Of a stretch of 64,000 nt of DNA, positions 37,954 through 48,007 are shown in pieces. The translations under genes and the position numbers were made by a program. The notes beneath the pieces are model-generated. The model did not search any database. It was given only the letters and a program-made list of their open reading frames with translations, and was not told where the DNA came from. Every line of letters begins with the position of its first letter. Within the stretch, counting starts at the first letter, position 1. This DNA comes from Pelagerythrobacter marensis (lineage in GTDB: Bacteria > Pseudomonadota > Alphaproteobacteria > Sphingomonadales > Sphingomonadaceae), in assembly GCF_036700095.1 (NCBI RefSeq), contig NZ_CP144918.1, positions 2,543,001 through 2,607,000 on the forward strand, written 5' to 3'.

Positions 37954-38666
37954 CCGGGCTCGCTTCGAATACCGCGATGGTCATGGCGGCCGGGCTGGGC
38001 AAACGCATGCGGCCACTCACCGCAAGCCAGCCCAAACCGATGGTCCGCGTCGCGGGCAAGCCGCTGATCGACCATACGCTGGACAGGCTGGCCGAGGCGG
38101 GGATCGAGCGGGCGGTGGTCAATGTCCACTACTATGCCGACACGCTGGAAGCGCATCTGAAGGAACGCGCACGCCCCGCCGTGACGATTTCGGACGAACG
38201 CGACGAGCTGCTCGACACCGGCGGGGGGATGAAAAAGGCGCTGCCGCACCTGCCCGATCCGTTCTTCTGCCTCAATTCGGACAGCATCTGGCTCGACGGG
38301 CCGCGCAATGCCTTCGCCGACCTGTCCGACCGCTGGAACCCGGAAGAAATGGATGCGCTGCTGCTGGTCGTTCCGCACGCCCGTGCGAGCAACTTCCGCG
38401 GCCTGGGCGATTTTCACATGGACCCGAACGGGCGGCTGAAATGGCGCCTTCCCGCCCGGATCGCGCCGTTCATCTACACGGGTATCCAGCTCGTGTCGCA
38501 CCGCTTCCTGCACGATGCGCCGGAGGGGCGGTTCGGCACCAAGGAGCTGTGGAAGCGCACACTGGCCGAAGGGCGCCTGTTCGGGACGAGCTTCACCGGT
38601 CGCTGGTTCGAAGTGGGCACCCCGCAGGCGATCGGGCCGACCGAAGAAGCGTTGCAGAGTGGCTGA
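37950..38666 (+). CDS. murU: MurNAc-1-phosphate uridylyltransferase
   Basis: 238 residues of the nucleotidyltransferase fold. The N-terminal loop MVMAAGLGKRMRPLTASQPK (about residues 9-28) is the classical sugar-nucleotidyl signature; SDSIWLDG and FIYTGIQLVS follow. MurU makes UDP-MurNAc from MurNAc-1-P, so it closes the salvage pathway with AmgK and lowers sensitivity to MurA inhibition by fosfomycin. The start is a GTG that overlaps the amgK stop; GGTGGAGAA is just upstream. Confidence 0.92.
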   Translation: MTGLASNTAMVMAAGLGKRMRPLTASQPKPMVRVAGKPLIDHTLDRLAEAGIERAVVNVHYYADTLEAHLKERARPAVTISDERDELLDTGGGMKKALPHLPDPFFCLNSDSIWLDGPRNAFADLSDRWNPEEMDALLLVVPHARASNFRGLGDFHMDPNGRLKWRLPARIAPFIYTGIQLVSHRFLHDAPEGRFGTKELWKRTLAEGRLFGTSFTGRWFEVGTPQAIGPTEEALQSG

Positions 38667-41600
38667 GCGGAGCGGACCCGGCGTCTACTCCATCGCCGCG
38701 CATCGCGGCTTCGCCGATGCGCTGGTGGCGGGCCTGGTGCCGCGTTACGCACAGGGCGACCTCGGCCTCGCTCGTCTGACGTTGCTGCTGCCCAGCGCGC
38801 GGGCGGTGCGCACCGTGACCGAGGCCTTTATCCGCCACTTCGGCGCCGCGGAACGGGGCGGGATGCTGATGCCACGCATGGCCGCGGTGGGCGACCTGGA
38901 TCTCGACGAAACGCTGGGGCCACTGCTCGATCCGCTCGGCGCGGCGGATGTCCCGCCCGCGGTGGAGCCGACGCGGCGCTGGCTGATCCTCGCCGAATTG
39001 ATCGATCGCGCGATGGAGGCGCTCGGACGCGCCCCGCGTCCCTCCGCAGCAGGGCGCCTGCGTCTGGCGAGAGAAATCGGGCAGACGATGGATCGCCTGT
39101 TGGTGGAAGGGGTCGCGCCTGACGACTTATGGGCCGAACCGGTCATGCAGGCTCTGGCTGAAGTAGCCGCCCACTGGAGCGAGAATACCAAGCTGTTCTA
39201 CGCGGTCCAGAAGATGTGGCTGGCGGAGCTGGAAACACTGGGCATGGTCGATGCGGCCACGCGGCGGAACATGCTGTTTGCACAGGCTGCGCGGCAATGG
39301 CGGGACAGGCCGCCGCCCACGCCCGTGGTCGCCGCAGGGGTTACCAGCGCGGCTCCCGAACTGGCGCGATTGCTGCGGGTAATCGCGGATTTTCCCGATG
39401 GCGCCGTGATCTTGCCGGATCTCGATCTTTCCCTGGACGACGATGTATGGGACGAGCTTGGCCGCGCCGGGAACGCGCCCGAGCCGAACGACAGCGCCTT
39501 CGCGCGCGGCGATGCCGTCACGCACCCCCAGTACCATCTCAAGCTGCTGCTCAACCGCATGGGCGTGGCTCGCGGCGAGGTCCGCCCCTGGCACCGGCGC
39601 GGTGTCGGCGCGGCCGAGCCGGAGCGCAGTCACGCGATTTCAAGCCTGTTTCTGCCGCCGCAGGCCAGCACGCGCTGGGTCGATCTGCCGCCGGAAAAGC
39701 GCCGACTGGCAGGGGTGCGGATCATGGAAAGCGCCAATCCTGAGGAGGAGGCGCAGGCGATTGCGCTGCTGGTGCGTCGTGCGCTGTCGGAGGCCGGCAG
39801 GCGCGTCGCGGTTGTAACACCCGACAGGGGGCTGGCATCGCGCGTTGCCGGGCATTTGCGCCGCTGGAATATAGAGGCCGACGATTCCGCGGGCAGGCCC
39901 TTGTCGCAGACTGCGGCAGGACGGGTTCTTCTCCTGCTCGCCGATGTCCTGGCGGACGACGTTTCGCCGGTCGCACTGTTTGCGCTGCTGGAGCATCCCC
40001 TGGCGGGCGAGCCGTTCGGCCGCGCCGCCTGGCTCGAACACGCTCGCATTCTGGAGCTGGAACTGCGCGGCCCGCGTCCGGCGGCCGGCCTTGCGCCGAT
40101 TCGCGAGCGTGTCGGCCGTCTTGCCGATCGCACAGGCGGCCTTGCCGAATGGTGGCAGGCGGTGGAAGCGATCCTGGCGCCGCTGCTGGACTTTGAGGAA
40201 GAGCAGAGAAGCCTCGGCGCACATGTCGCCGCACTCGCCCGGGCGGCGGAGGCCTTGTGCGGAGAGCATGTCTGGGCTCGCGAGGACGGCCGCGCGCTGT
40301 CCGCCTTCGTCGACGACTTGCGGCTGCACGAGGCCGACGCCGGCCTCGCCCTCGCGCCCGGCGACCTGCCGGCCGTGCTGCGCGAGGCGATGGAACTGGT
40401 CGCAGTGCGGCCTCCGTACGGCGGGCACCCGCGCGTGGCGATCTACGGCCTGCTCGAATCGCGCATGGCCCGGGCCGATCTGGTGATTTGCGGCGGTCTC
40501 AACGAAGGCACATGGCCGCCACGCCCCGCGCCCGACCCGCTGCTCGCCCCGCCGGTCATGCGAGCGCTGGGCGTACCGGGGGCGGACTTCCGCATCGGAT
40601 TGTCGGCGCACGATCTCGCCGGGGCGCTGGGCGCGCCCGAGGTCGTGCTCAGCCGCGCGGCGCGCGACGAGAGCGGGCCGGCGATCCCGTCGCGTTTCCT
40701 GTTGCGGGTCAAGGCGCTGCTGGGCGACCGATTGCTCGAGAAGCATCGCGAGACGGCGGCCGTGGAGCTTGCCCGCTCTCTCGATGATACCCCCGGGGAG
40801 CCGCCGGTCTATCCGCGCCCCGCGCCGCGCCCCGCCGCTGCGCAGCGCCAGGTCGATATCGCGGTGACCGCGCTCGACCGGCTGCTGGGCGACCCTTACC
40901 AGTTCTATGCCCGCGAAATTCTCGGTCTGCGCAGTCTCGACACGCTGGATGCGGAGCCCTCCGCCGCGTGGCAGGGCATTGCCGCACACGCGATCCTCGA
41001 ACGCTGGCACCGCGCGCGGATGGCCGACCCTGCGGCGTGCCTCGCGCCCGTGGCCGACGATGTCCTGGAAGAGATGAACATGCATCCGCTCATGCGCGGA
41101 CTATGGCGGCCGCGCCTGCTCGCGGCGCTCGAATGGGTCGAGCGGGAGATTGGGGACGACAAGGAGCGGCAAGTCGTCGCGATCGAGCGCAAAGGCGAGA
41201 TGACGGTGGACGGTGTCCGCATCCACGGTCGGGCCGACCGGATCGACCGCCTGGCGGATGGCAGGTTGGCGATCGTCGACTACAAGACCGGCAAGCCGCC
41301 GGGGTGGAAGATGGTGGAACAGGGCTTTGCGCTCCAGCTCGGGCTGATCGGGATGATGGCGCGCGAAGGAGGAATCGCCGATGTCGAAGGCGAGCCGGCG
41401 GCGTTCGAGTATTGGTCGCTGGCCAAGAACCGCGAGGGCGATTTCGGATATATCGAGACGCCCCTGCGCATCGGTCGCAAGACGACGGGGATCGAGCCGG
41501 AACGCTTCCTTCCCCTGACAGAGGCGAAGCTGCGCGAAGCGATCGCCGACTATATCAACGGCACGGAGCCTTTCGTCGCGCGCAAGAATCCCGACTATCC

Positions 41601-41685
41601 CGGCTATGCCGATTACGACCAGCTTATGCGGCTCGACGAATGGCAGGCGCGGGTCGACGACGCGCCTGAAGGCGAGGGCGCATGA
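38659..41685 (+). CDS. addB: Double-strand break repair protein AddB
   Basis: 1008 residues. The subunit of the AddAB helicase-nuclease that lacks a true motor but carries an iron-sulfur-type nuclease domain; with AddA it resects DNA ends for RecA loading at Chi-like sites. The nuclease motif is AIVDYKTGKPPGWKMVEQGF near residue 873; the N-terminus GVYSIAAHRGFADALVAGL is typical for alphaproteobacterial AddB. The start is a GTG at 38659 that overlaps the murU stop by 8 bases; a longer in-frame ATG is inside murU. Confidence 0.94.
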   Translation: MAERSGPGVYSIAAHRGFADALVAGLVPRYAQGDLGLARLTLLLPSARAVRTVTEAFIRHFGAAERGGMLMPRMAAVGDLDLDETLGPLLDPLGAADVPPAVEPTRRWLILAELIDRAMEALGRAPRPSAAGRLRLAREIGQTMDRLLVEGVAPDDLWAEPVMQALAEVAAHWSENTKLFYAVQKMWLAELETLGMVDAATRRNMLFAQAARQWRDRPPPTPVVAAGVTSAAPELARLLRVIADFPDGAVILPDLDLSLDDDVWDELGRAGNAPEPNDSAFARGDAVTHPQYHLKLLLNRMGVARGEVRPWHRRGVGAAEPERSHAISSLFLPPQASTRWVDLPPEKRRLAGVRIMESANPEEEAQAIALLVRRALSEAGRRVAVVTPDRGLASRVAGHLRRWNIEADDSAGRPLSQTAAGRVLLLLADVLADDVSPVALFALLEHPLAGEPFGRAAWLEHARILELELRGPRPAAGLAPIRERVGRLADRTGGLAEWWQAVEAILAPLLDFEEEQRSLGAHVAALARAAEALCGEHVWAREDGRALSAFVDDLRLHEADAGLALAPGDLPAVLREAMELVAVRPPYGGHPRVAIYGLLESRMARADLVICGGLNEGTWPPRPAPDPLLAPPVMRALGVPGADFRIGLSAHDLAGALGAPEVVLSRAARDESGPAIPSRFLLRVKALLGDRLLEKHRETAAVELARSLDDTPGEPPVYPRPAPRPAAAQRQVDIAVTALDRLLGDPYQFYAREILGLRSLDTLDAEPSAAWQGIAAHAILERWHRARMADPAACLAPVADDVLEEMNMHPLMRGLWRPRLLAALEWVEREIGDDKERQVVAIERKGEMTVDGVRIHGRADRIDRLADGRLAIVDYKTGKPPGWKMVEQGFALQLGLIGMMAREGGIADVEGEPAAFEYWSLAKNREGDFGYIETPLRIGRKTTGIEPERFLPLTEAKLREAIADYINGTEPFVARKNPDYPGYADYDQLMRLDEWQARVDDAPEGEGA

Positions 41686-44600
41686 GCGGCAAGGTCTATC
41701 CCCTGCACGGCAGCCAGCGCCAGGCGGTCGACCCGCGCGAATGCGTCTGGCTTTCGGCCTCGGCCGGGACCGGCAAGACGCAGGTGCTCTCCGCCCGCGT
41801 GCTGCGCCTGCTGCTGCAACCCGATACCGACCCTTCGCAGATCCTGTGCCTTACGTTCACAAAGGCCGGTGCAGCCGAAATGGCGGTGCGCGTGAACGAG
41901 GTTCTCGCCCGGTGGGTGCGGATGGACGCCGCCTCGCTGGCGAGCGAGCTGAAGGCTATCGGCGCGCCGTTCGATCCCGAAACCCAGGCGAGGGCGCGCA
42001 CGCTGTTCGCAAGCGTGCTCGACACGCCGGGCGGGGGCTTGCGGATCGACACGATCCACGCATTTGCCCAGTGGCTGCTGGCGACATTCCCGGAAGAGGC
42101 GCAGATTGCGCCCGGGTCGCAGCCGATGGAAGATCGCGACCGCGAACTGCTTTCGCGCGAGGTGCTGGCGGACATGCTGGTCGCGGCCGAGCGAGAAGCG
42201 GACTCCGCGACGCTCGACGCGATCGCTCGGCTCAGTTGCGACAAGGGTGTCGACGGGGTCCGGGGCTGGCTGATGCGCTGCGCCGGCGCGAGCGAACTCT
42301 GGACAGGCCCCGGATCGTGGCAGCCGCCGATGCGGCCGCGGGTGAACCGCCTGCTGGGCCTGGCGGCGGATGCGAAGGCGGAAGACGCCGCGGCCCTTTG
42401 CGCCGAAGGGACTTTCGACCTTGCCGCTTTGCACGATTGCCTGACGCACTATCGCGGATGGAAGGGCAAGCAGGGCGCGGCGGCGGTCGAGGCGATCGGC
42501 GATTGGCTGGGGGCGTCTCCGGCTGAACGCGCGCGCGGGATCGACCGCTTGGCCGACGCGCTGTTCTTCAAGAACGGCAACCCCCGCTTGCCCAAGTCCG
42601 CCGATGCCGCGTTCACCGACGCGAGCGCGCGGGCAGGGGCCGCTATTGCGCGGGTCCGCGAGTTCCTCGGCCTCGTCGCTCTGGCCGAAACGATCGCTCC
42701 CCAGCTCGAGCTGGGGCGCAAGTTCGCCCTGCTATGGGAAGAGGCCAAGGCGCGCGAGGGGCTGGTCGACTTCGACGACCAGATCCGCCGTGCAGCCGAT
42801 CTGCTGCGCCGTTCGGACATGGCCGCCTGGGTCCGTTACAAGCTGGACCGGCGTTTCGATCACATCCTGATCGACGAGGCGCAGGATACCAATGCCGCGC
42901 AGTGGGCGATCGTCTTTGCGCTGATCGACGATTTCTTTGCCGGGGAGGGGGCGCACGACGACAAGCTGCGCACGATCTTCACCGTCGGCGACTACAAGCA
43001 GGCGATCTTCCGCTTTCAGGGTACCAGTCCAGAGAATTTCGAGGCGGCGCGGGCGCGCGTGAAAGCGGCAATGGAGGCCGCGGCGCAGGGCGCGAGAGAG
43101 TCGCGCGCCGGGGTGCCCGTTCGCGAATTGCGGCAATACGGGCTCGGCGAATCGTTCCGTACGGGGCAACCGGTGCTGGATTTCGTCGACCGGGCGATCG
43201 ACGCGATCGGCTACCCGGAACTCGGACTGTCGCGTCCGGCCGATCGGCACAAGGGGCGGTTCGATACCGGGCTGGTGACTCTGTGGCGCCCGGTTGCAGG
43301 AGGCATGGAGGGTGAGGACGACGAGGGCGAGGAAGGCTGGCTCGCGCGTCACGACCGGCAAATGGCCGACCGTATTGCCCGCCAGGTCAGATCGTGGCTG
43401 GACAATGGCTTTACGCTCGCCAAGCACGATCCGCCGCGCAACGCCGGGCCGGGCGACATCATGGTGCTGGTCCGCAAGCGCAAGGAACTGGCGGGGCTGA
43501 TCGTCGCGCGGCTCCACGCGGCGGGCGTGCCGGTGGCAGGGGTGGACCGCCTCCGGCTGGGTGCGCCGCTGGGTGTCAAGGACCTGATGGCGGCGATGCG
43601 TTTCGCAGCCCAGCCGCTCGACGATCTCAATCTCGCCAATCTGCTCGTGTCTCCGCTCGGCGGCTGGAGCCAGGAGGATCTGCTGGCACATGCCCACAGG
43701 CCGCGCGGTGTACGGCTGTGGGCGCACTTGCTCTCATCCCGCGATCCCTTCGTTGCTCGAACGCGGGAGGCGCTGGGGGCCCTGCTGGCGCGTGCGGATT
43801 ACGAATTGCCGCAATCGCTGCTGCGCTGGATCCTGGTCGGCCCCTGGCAGGGGCGGCGCAAGCTGGTTGCGCGGTTGGGGCGCGAAGCCAACGATCCGAT
43901 CGACGAACTTCTCAATGCAGCCCATGCCTATGCCACGGCGCATTCGGCCAGTCTTCAGGGGTTCATCCGCTGGTTCGACGCCGGCGATGGCGAGCTGAAG
44001 CGCGAGGCGGGCGAGGGCGGCGGGCTTGTGCGCGTGATGACCGCGCACGGATCGAAAGGGCTTCAGGCGCCAATCGTCATCCTGGCCGACGCCACCGGCG
44101 CACCGCCGACCGGCGGGGCGCTGGCATTGGCGGAAAAGGTCCCGGGCGAAGAGGTGCCGCGAACAGTGCCTGTCCCGGCCCTTTCGAAGGAGCAGCGCCT
44201 CGGCCCCGTCGCCGCAGCCCACGCGGAAGCCTTGGCGGAGGAGATGCGGGAGCACTGGCGGCTGCTCTACGTTGCGATGACCCGGGCGGAAGAGGCGCTG
44301 TTCATCGGCGGATCGCTCGGCCCGCGCGACAGGGGAGAGCCGCATCCCGACAGCTGGTATGCCCGCCTTGCGCCGTTGTTCGAAGGCGAAGCCCTTGCCG
44401 ACGACATATGGGGCGCGCGGTGGGAAATCGGCTCGCCTGGACCGAAAGTTGCGATAGAGCGCCTGCAAATGGAGCGTCGCATGCCACCGGTACCCGCCTG
44501 GGCCACGACCGTGGTCGGTTCGGAACCGCGCCCGCCGCGCCCCCTCGCACCATCGTCGGCCGGCGAGGACAGTGGCGCCGATCCCCCCTATCCGCCCGAC

Positions 44601-45170
44601 CGCCTGCGCGAAGCGGCGCTGCGTGGCACTTTGATCCACAAGCTGCTGGAACGCCTGCCCGACGTGGCAGAAGCCCATCGCGAAGATCTTGGTCGACGGT
44701 GGCTGGCGCGTCAGGGGCGCGATTTCAGCGAAGAGATAAGAGAGGAAATTCTGTCCAGCGCACTGGAAGTCATGGCTGATCCGGCTTTCTCGCATGTTTT
44801 CGGCCCTTCCGCGCTCGCCGAAGTACCGTTGGCGGCAATTGTCGAGAACCAGGTTGTGGCCGGGACCGCGGATCGTCTCCTGGTCGAAGCCGACAAAGTG
44901 ATCGTGGTCGACTTTAAGACCACCCGGCGTCCGCCGGAGTCGCTGGATGGGATACCGCGCGCCACTTTGCGTCAGATGGGCGCTTATACCGCAGCCCTGG
45001 AGCGTATATATCCCGGTCGTGCGATTGAGGCTGCCGTACTTTATACGCAGATACCCCGATTGATCGCCATACCTGGCGCTGTACTGACGCAGCAGAAAGT
45101 CGCCTTGTCGGCCGCGCAGGAAAGCTTTGAACGGCCCCCCGTTGAGCCAAGCAAACCCGCTCCTAAATAA
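41682..45170 (+). CDS. addA: Double-strand break repair helicase AddA
   Basis: 1162 residues. UvrD-type helicase with Walker A WLSASAGTGKTQVLSAR near residue 23, Walker B HILIDEAQDTNAAQWAIVFA near residue 396, motif VMTAHGSKGLQAPIVIL near 786 and a C-terminal RecB-like nuclease VIVVDFKTTRRPPESL near 1080. It unwinds and degrades broken ends with AddB. The ATG overlaps addB's stop (ATGA). The internal sequence is of normal length for the alphaproteobacterial AddA and there is no frameshift. Confidence 0.95.
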   Translation: MSGKVYPLHGSQRQAVDPRECVWLSASAGTGKTQVLSARVLRLLLQPDTDPSQILCLTFTKAGAAEMAVRVNEVLARWVRMDAASLASELKAIGAPFDPETQARARTLFASVLDTPGGGLRIDTIHAFAQWLLATFPEEAQIAPGSQPMEDRDRELLSREVLADMLVAAEREADSATLDAIARLSCDKGVDGVRGWLMRCAGASELWTGPGSWQPPMRPRVNRLLGLAADAKAEDAAALCAEGTFDLAALHDCLTHYRGWKGKQGAAAVEAIGDWLGASPAERARGIDRLADALFFKNGNPRLPKSADAAFTDASARAGAAIARVREFLGLVALAETIAPQLELGRKFALLWEEAKAREGLVDFDDQIRRAADLLRRSDMAAWVRYKLDRRFDHILIDEAQDTNAAQWAIVFALIDDFFAGEGAHDDKLRTIFTVGDYKQAIFRFQGTSPENFEAARARVKAAMEAAAQGARESRAGVPVRELRQYGLGESFRTGQPVLDFVDRAIDAIGYPELGLSRPADRHKGRFDTGLVTLWRPVAGGMEGEDDEGEEGWLARHDRQMADRIARQVRSWLDNGFTLAKHDPPRNAGPGDIMVLVRKRKELAGLIVARLHAAGVPVAGVDRLRLGAPLGVKDLMAAMRFAAQPLDDLNLANLLVSPLGGWSQEDLLAHAHRPRGVRLWAHLLSSRDPFVARTREALGALLARADYELPQSLLRWILVGPWQGRRKLVARLGREANDPIDELLNAAHAYATAHSASLQGFIRWFDAGDGELKREAGEGGGLVRVMTAHGSKGLQAPIVILADATGAPPTGGALALAEKVPGEEVPRTVPVPALSKEQRLGPVAAAHAEALAEEMREHWRLLYVAMTRAEEALFIGGSLGPRDRGEPHPDSWYARLAPLFEGEALADDIWGARWEIGSPGPKVAIERLQMERRMPPVPAWATTVVGSEPRPPRPLAPSSAGEDSGADPPYPPDRLREAALRGTLIHKLLERLPDVAEAHREDLGRRWLARQGRDFSEEIREEILSSALEVMADPAFSHVFGPSALAEVPLAAIVENQVVAGTADRLLVEADKVIVVDFKTTRRPPESLDGIPRATLRQMGAYTAALERIYPGRAIEAAVLYTQIPRLIAIPGAVLTQQKVALSAAQESFERPPVEPSKPAPK

Positions 45171-45195
45171 AGAGCGAAGAAACAGGAGATATCCC

Positions 45196-45528
45196 ATGGC
45201 GACTGTCAATGTCACCGACGCCAGCTTTCAGACCGACGTTTTAGAAAGTGACAAACCCGTTCTGGTTGATTTCTGGGCTGACTGGTGCGGCCCGTGCAAG
45301 ATGATCGCGCCTGCGTTGGAAGAGATCAGCGACGAACTGGGTGACCAGGTGACGATCGCCAAAATGGACATCATGGAAAACACCGGCGTCCCGGGCGAGA
45401 TGGGCGTGCAATCGATCCCCTTCATGGTCCTTTTCAAGGGTGGGAAGGCCGTGGCGCAAAAAGTGGGGGCTGCTCCCAAAAGCCAGCTCAAAGGCTGGCT
45501 GGAGAGCGAACTTCAAGCGATTGGCTGA
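45196..45528 (+). CDS. trxA: Thioredoxin
   Basis: 110 residues with the active site DFWADWCGPCKMIAPALEE (Cys 31 and Cys 34) and the cis-proline loop QSIPFMVLFKGG. It is the general cytoplasmic disulfide reductant that feeds ribonucleotide reductase and peroxiredoxins. The start MATVNVTDAS follows an AGGAGA site. It follows addA by 25 bases, the classic alphaproteobacterial addAB-trxA order. The stop nearly abuts the convergent phosphatase gene. Confidence 0.97.
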   Translation: MATVNVTDASFQTDVLESDKPVLVDFWADWCGPCKMIAPALEEISDELGDQVTIAKMDIMENTGVPGEMGVQSIPFMVLFKGGKAVAQKVGAAPKSQLKGWLESELQAIG

Positions 45529-45530
45529 GC

Positions 45531-46328
45531 CTAGAGGCCGACCATGCGCGCGGCCAGAGAGTCCCACAGGGCAGGGCTGGCCGCGCCCAGCAGGCCCGGC
45601 CGGTTCCAGTCGTCGACGCGATAGACCGACCCGTCGGGTCGCGCGGCCTTGCCGCCCGCTTCGTTCAGCCAAAGTGAGCCCGCGGCATGGTCCCAGGGCA
45701 GCGTGCGTTCGAAGATCGAGACATCGTTTACGCCCAGCGCCAGCCGGGGATATTGCTCGGCGGCGCAGAACGGAATGTCGGTCAGGCGATAGTGGGGCGC
45801 CACCTGCCGCTTCACCGCTTCGCGCCGGGCCTCGTCCATGAACAGCAGTGAAATGGCCGCCAGCGGAGGTGTTTGCCCGGTGTCGCGGGCCACGATCCGT
45901 TCACCGTCGACGAATGCGCCGGCGCCTGCGTGCGCGGCGCAGAACCGGCCGCTGAGGCAGTCGTAGATCCAGCCGTCCCGCGCAACGCCGCCTTCGGCAC
46001 GCGCCACGAGGATTCCGAACGGCGCCTGGCCGCGCGCGAAATTGCGGGTTCCGTCGAGCGGATCGACGATCCAGCAATCGCCGGAAAGAGCGTCCACGAC
46101 CGATGCATCGGCATGGGCAGCTTCTTCGCCGACCACGGGCAGGGCAGGCTCGAACGCGGCCAGCGCTTCAGTCAACATAGCCTCGGCAGCGTGGTCGGCG
46201 ACGGTTACGACGTCGCCCGGGGCCTTGGCTTCGATCTGTCCATCGTCGAGCGCGCGATAGAGTGGCATTATCGCCTCTTCGCCGACGCGCCGCAGCAGCG
46301 CCATGATCTCGCGGTCGAGAACGCTCAC
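45531..46328 (-). CDS. Inositol monophosphatase family protein
   Basis: 265 residues. The metal-binding motifs of the IMPase/FBPase superfamily are present: VVGEEAAH (about residue 66), WIVDPLDGTRNFARG (about 85-99) and PWDHAAGSLWLNEAGG (about 210). Members hydrolyse inositol-1-phosphate, histidinol phosphate or 3'-phosphoadenosine-5'-phosphate; which one here is uncertain. The GTG start overlaps the argJ stop (GTGA), so it is coupled to argJ, which makes a biosynthetic phosphatase (such as histidinol-phosphatase) worth considering. Confidence 0.88.
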   Translation of the reverse strand: MSVLDREIMALLRRVGEEAIMPLYRALDDGQIEAKAPGDVVTVADHAAEAMLTEALAAFEPALPVVGEEAAHADASVVDALSGDCWIVDPLDGTRNFARGQAPFGILVARAEGGVARDGWIYDCLSGRFCAAHAGAGAFVDGERIVARDTGQTPPLAAISLLFMDEARREAVKRQVAPHYRLTDIPFCAAEQYPRLALGVNDVSIFERTLPWDHAAGSLWLNEAGGKAARPDGSVYRVDDWNRPGLLGAASPALWDSLAARMVGL

Positions 46329-47551
46329 GAGCGATAGTCCGCGTTGATGGCGATGTATCCGTGGGTGAGGTCGCAGGTCCACACCGTCGCCCGACCGTCG
46401 CCGAGCCCCAGATCGACGTCGATCCGCACTTCGCTGCCGCGCAAGTGTTCGGCCACCGGCGTCTCGTCGTAATCGGGGAGGGGCACCCCGTCACGCGCAA
46501 CCCAATGGCCGCCGAACCCGACGGACAGCGTGTCGCGATCGGCCGGTTCGCCCGCCTTGCCCACCGCCATAACCACGCGGCCCCAGTTTGCGTCTTCTCC
46601 CGCGATAGCCGTCTTGACGAGCGGCGAATTGGCGATTGCCAGCCCGACCTTGCGCGCGCTTTCGTCCGAAACGGCGCCGGTGACGGCGACCTCGATGAAC
46701 TTGCGCGCGCCTTCGCCGTCGCGCACCACGAGATGCGCGAGCTGACGACAGATGTCGTGCAGCGCGGCGGCGAAGGCATCGGCACCGGGGGCGTCGGGCG
46801 ACGCCAGCGGGGCGTTGCCCGCCCGGCCGGTGGCAAAGGCCAGCACGGTGTCGCTGGTAGAGGTGTCGCTGTCGACTGTGATGCACGAGAACGTGCGTTC
46901 GTTGGCGGCCGAGAGCATGTCCTGCAGGAACGCCGGTTCCACCGCGGCGTCAGTGAAGATATAACCCAGCATCGTGGCCATGTCGGGCGCGATCATGCCG
47001 CTGCCTTTGATGATCGCGGCCAGAGTGACCGTGGTATCGCCGATCACTGCCCGCGCCAGCGCGCCTTTGGGAAAAGTGTCGGTGGTTCCGATGGTTGCGG
47101 CGGCTTCCTCCCACGAACATTCTGGCGCATCGAGCGCGGCGGAAACCCCCGCGCGCGCCTTGTCCAGCGGCAGCGGGACGCCGATCACCCCGGTGGAAGA
47201 GACGAAGACCTCACCCCGGTCGCACCCGAGCCGCTTGGCCACTTGGGCCATGATCTGCTCTACGGCTTCCCGCCCGCGATAGCCGGTGAAGGCATTCGAG
47301 TTGCCGGCATTGACCACCAGCGCGCGCGCACGCCCGCCTCGAACCTGTTCGCGGCCCAGCTCCACTTCGCTCGAACAGCAGACGTTGCGGGTGAACAGTC
47401 CGGCCACCGCGGTGTTTTCCGCCAGTTCGACATAAGTCAGATCGCACCGTCCCCAGTCCTTGTACCCGGCGCGGGCGACGCGCGGCGTAACGCCGGCTAT
47501 TTTCGGAAGATCGGGGAAGGGCGCGGCAAGGGGGGAGCGATCGAGGTCCAT
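46325..47551 (-). CDS. argJ: Bifunctional ornithine acetyltransferase / N-acetylglutamate synthase
   Basis: 408 residues. ArgJ transfers acetyl from N-acetylornithine to glutamate in the cyclic arginine route. The autoproteolytic site is SGMIAPDMATMLGYIFTDAA (the Ala-Thr cleavage point about residue 186-187), where the Thr becomes the nucleophile of the beta chain. LFTRNVCCSSEVELGRE and VNAGNSNAFTGYRG lie in the alpha chain. The start at 47551 is preceded by AGGAG. It is divergent from the small secreted protein gene and coupled to the downstream phosphatase. Confidence 0.95.
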   Translation of the reverse strand: MDLDRSPLAAPFPDLPKIAGVTPRVARAGYKDWGRCDLTYVELAENTAVAGLFTRNVCCSSEVELGREQVRGGRARALVVNAGNSNAFTGYRGREAVEQIMAQVAKRLGCDRGEVFVSSTGVIGVPLPLDKARAGVSAALDAPECSWEEAAATIGTTDTFPKGALARAVIGDTTVTLAAIIKGSGMIAPDMATMLGYIFTDAAVEPAFLQDMLSAANERTFSCITVDSDTSTSDTVLAFATGRAGNAPLASPDAPGADAFAAALHDICRQLAHLVVRDGEGARKFIEVAVTGAVSDESARKVGLAIANSPLVKTAIAGEDANWGRVVMAVGKAGEPADRDTLSVGFGGHWVARDGVPLPDYDETPVAEHLRGSEVRIDVDLGLGDGRATVWTCDLTHGYIAINADYRS

Positions 47552-47638
47552 CTGCCGGCTCCTACCCCGACCGGGCACGGGGGTAAATCCGGCATTCGCG
47601 GTGGACGATCCGGTGAACAGCGCCTATCTTGCGACGAG

Positions 47639-47911
47639 ATGCTGACCCGCCTTCTCGCCTGCCTTGCGCTGATTACCGGCCTTGCCGCCGCCGGCGCGCC
47701 GGCCAATGCGGCGTTCGCGCAGGCTACGAGTGCCGAGATCAGCGGGGGCGCCGTGGCGATGCAGCCGGGCCGCGCATCGCGTTGCGAGGCTGCCGTGCGC
47801 AACGGGTGCGTGCCTTCCAGATCCGATTCTGCATCGGGCTGCCGTGGCTGTGCCTCGATCCAGATCTATATTCCGACCGTCCAGTTCGGCCCCGATCGCG
47901 CCTTCGAGTAG
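47639..47911 (+). CDS. Small secreted protein of unknown function
   Basis: 90 residues. Residues 1-29 (MLTRLLACLALITGLAAAGA, then APANAAFA) form a signal peptide with a probable AxA cleavage. The mature part is short with four cysteines at RCEAAVRNGC and GCRGCASIQ, so disulfides in the periplasm are likely. No family is recognised. It lies alone between argJ and secA; the ribosome site is weak. It is in a clear frame with GC codon bias similar to neighbours. Confidence 0.6.
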   Translation: MLTRLLACLALITGLAAAGAPANAAFAQATSAEISGGAVAMQPGRASRCEAAVRNGCVPSRSDSASGCRGCASIQIYIPTVQFGPDRAFE

Positions 47912-48007
47912 GCGCCGCTTTCGCATTCTCCGGTTCGATCCGCTGCCCCTCGCGCCAGATGCGCGCGGGCGGCATCCATTCATTTTCAGTCCTGACAGGG
48001 CCCCTCG

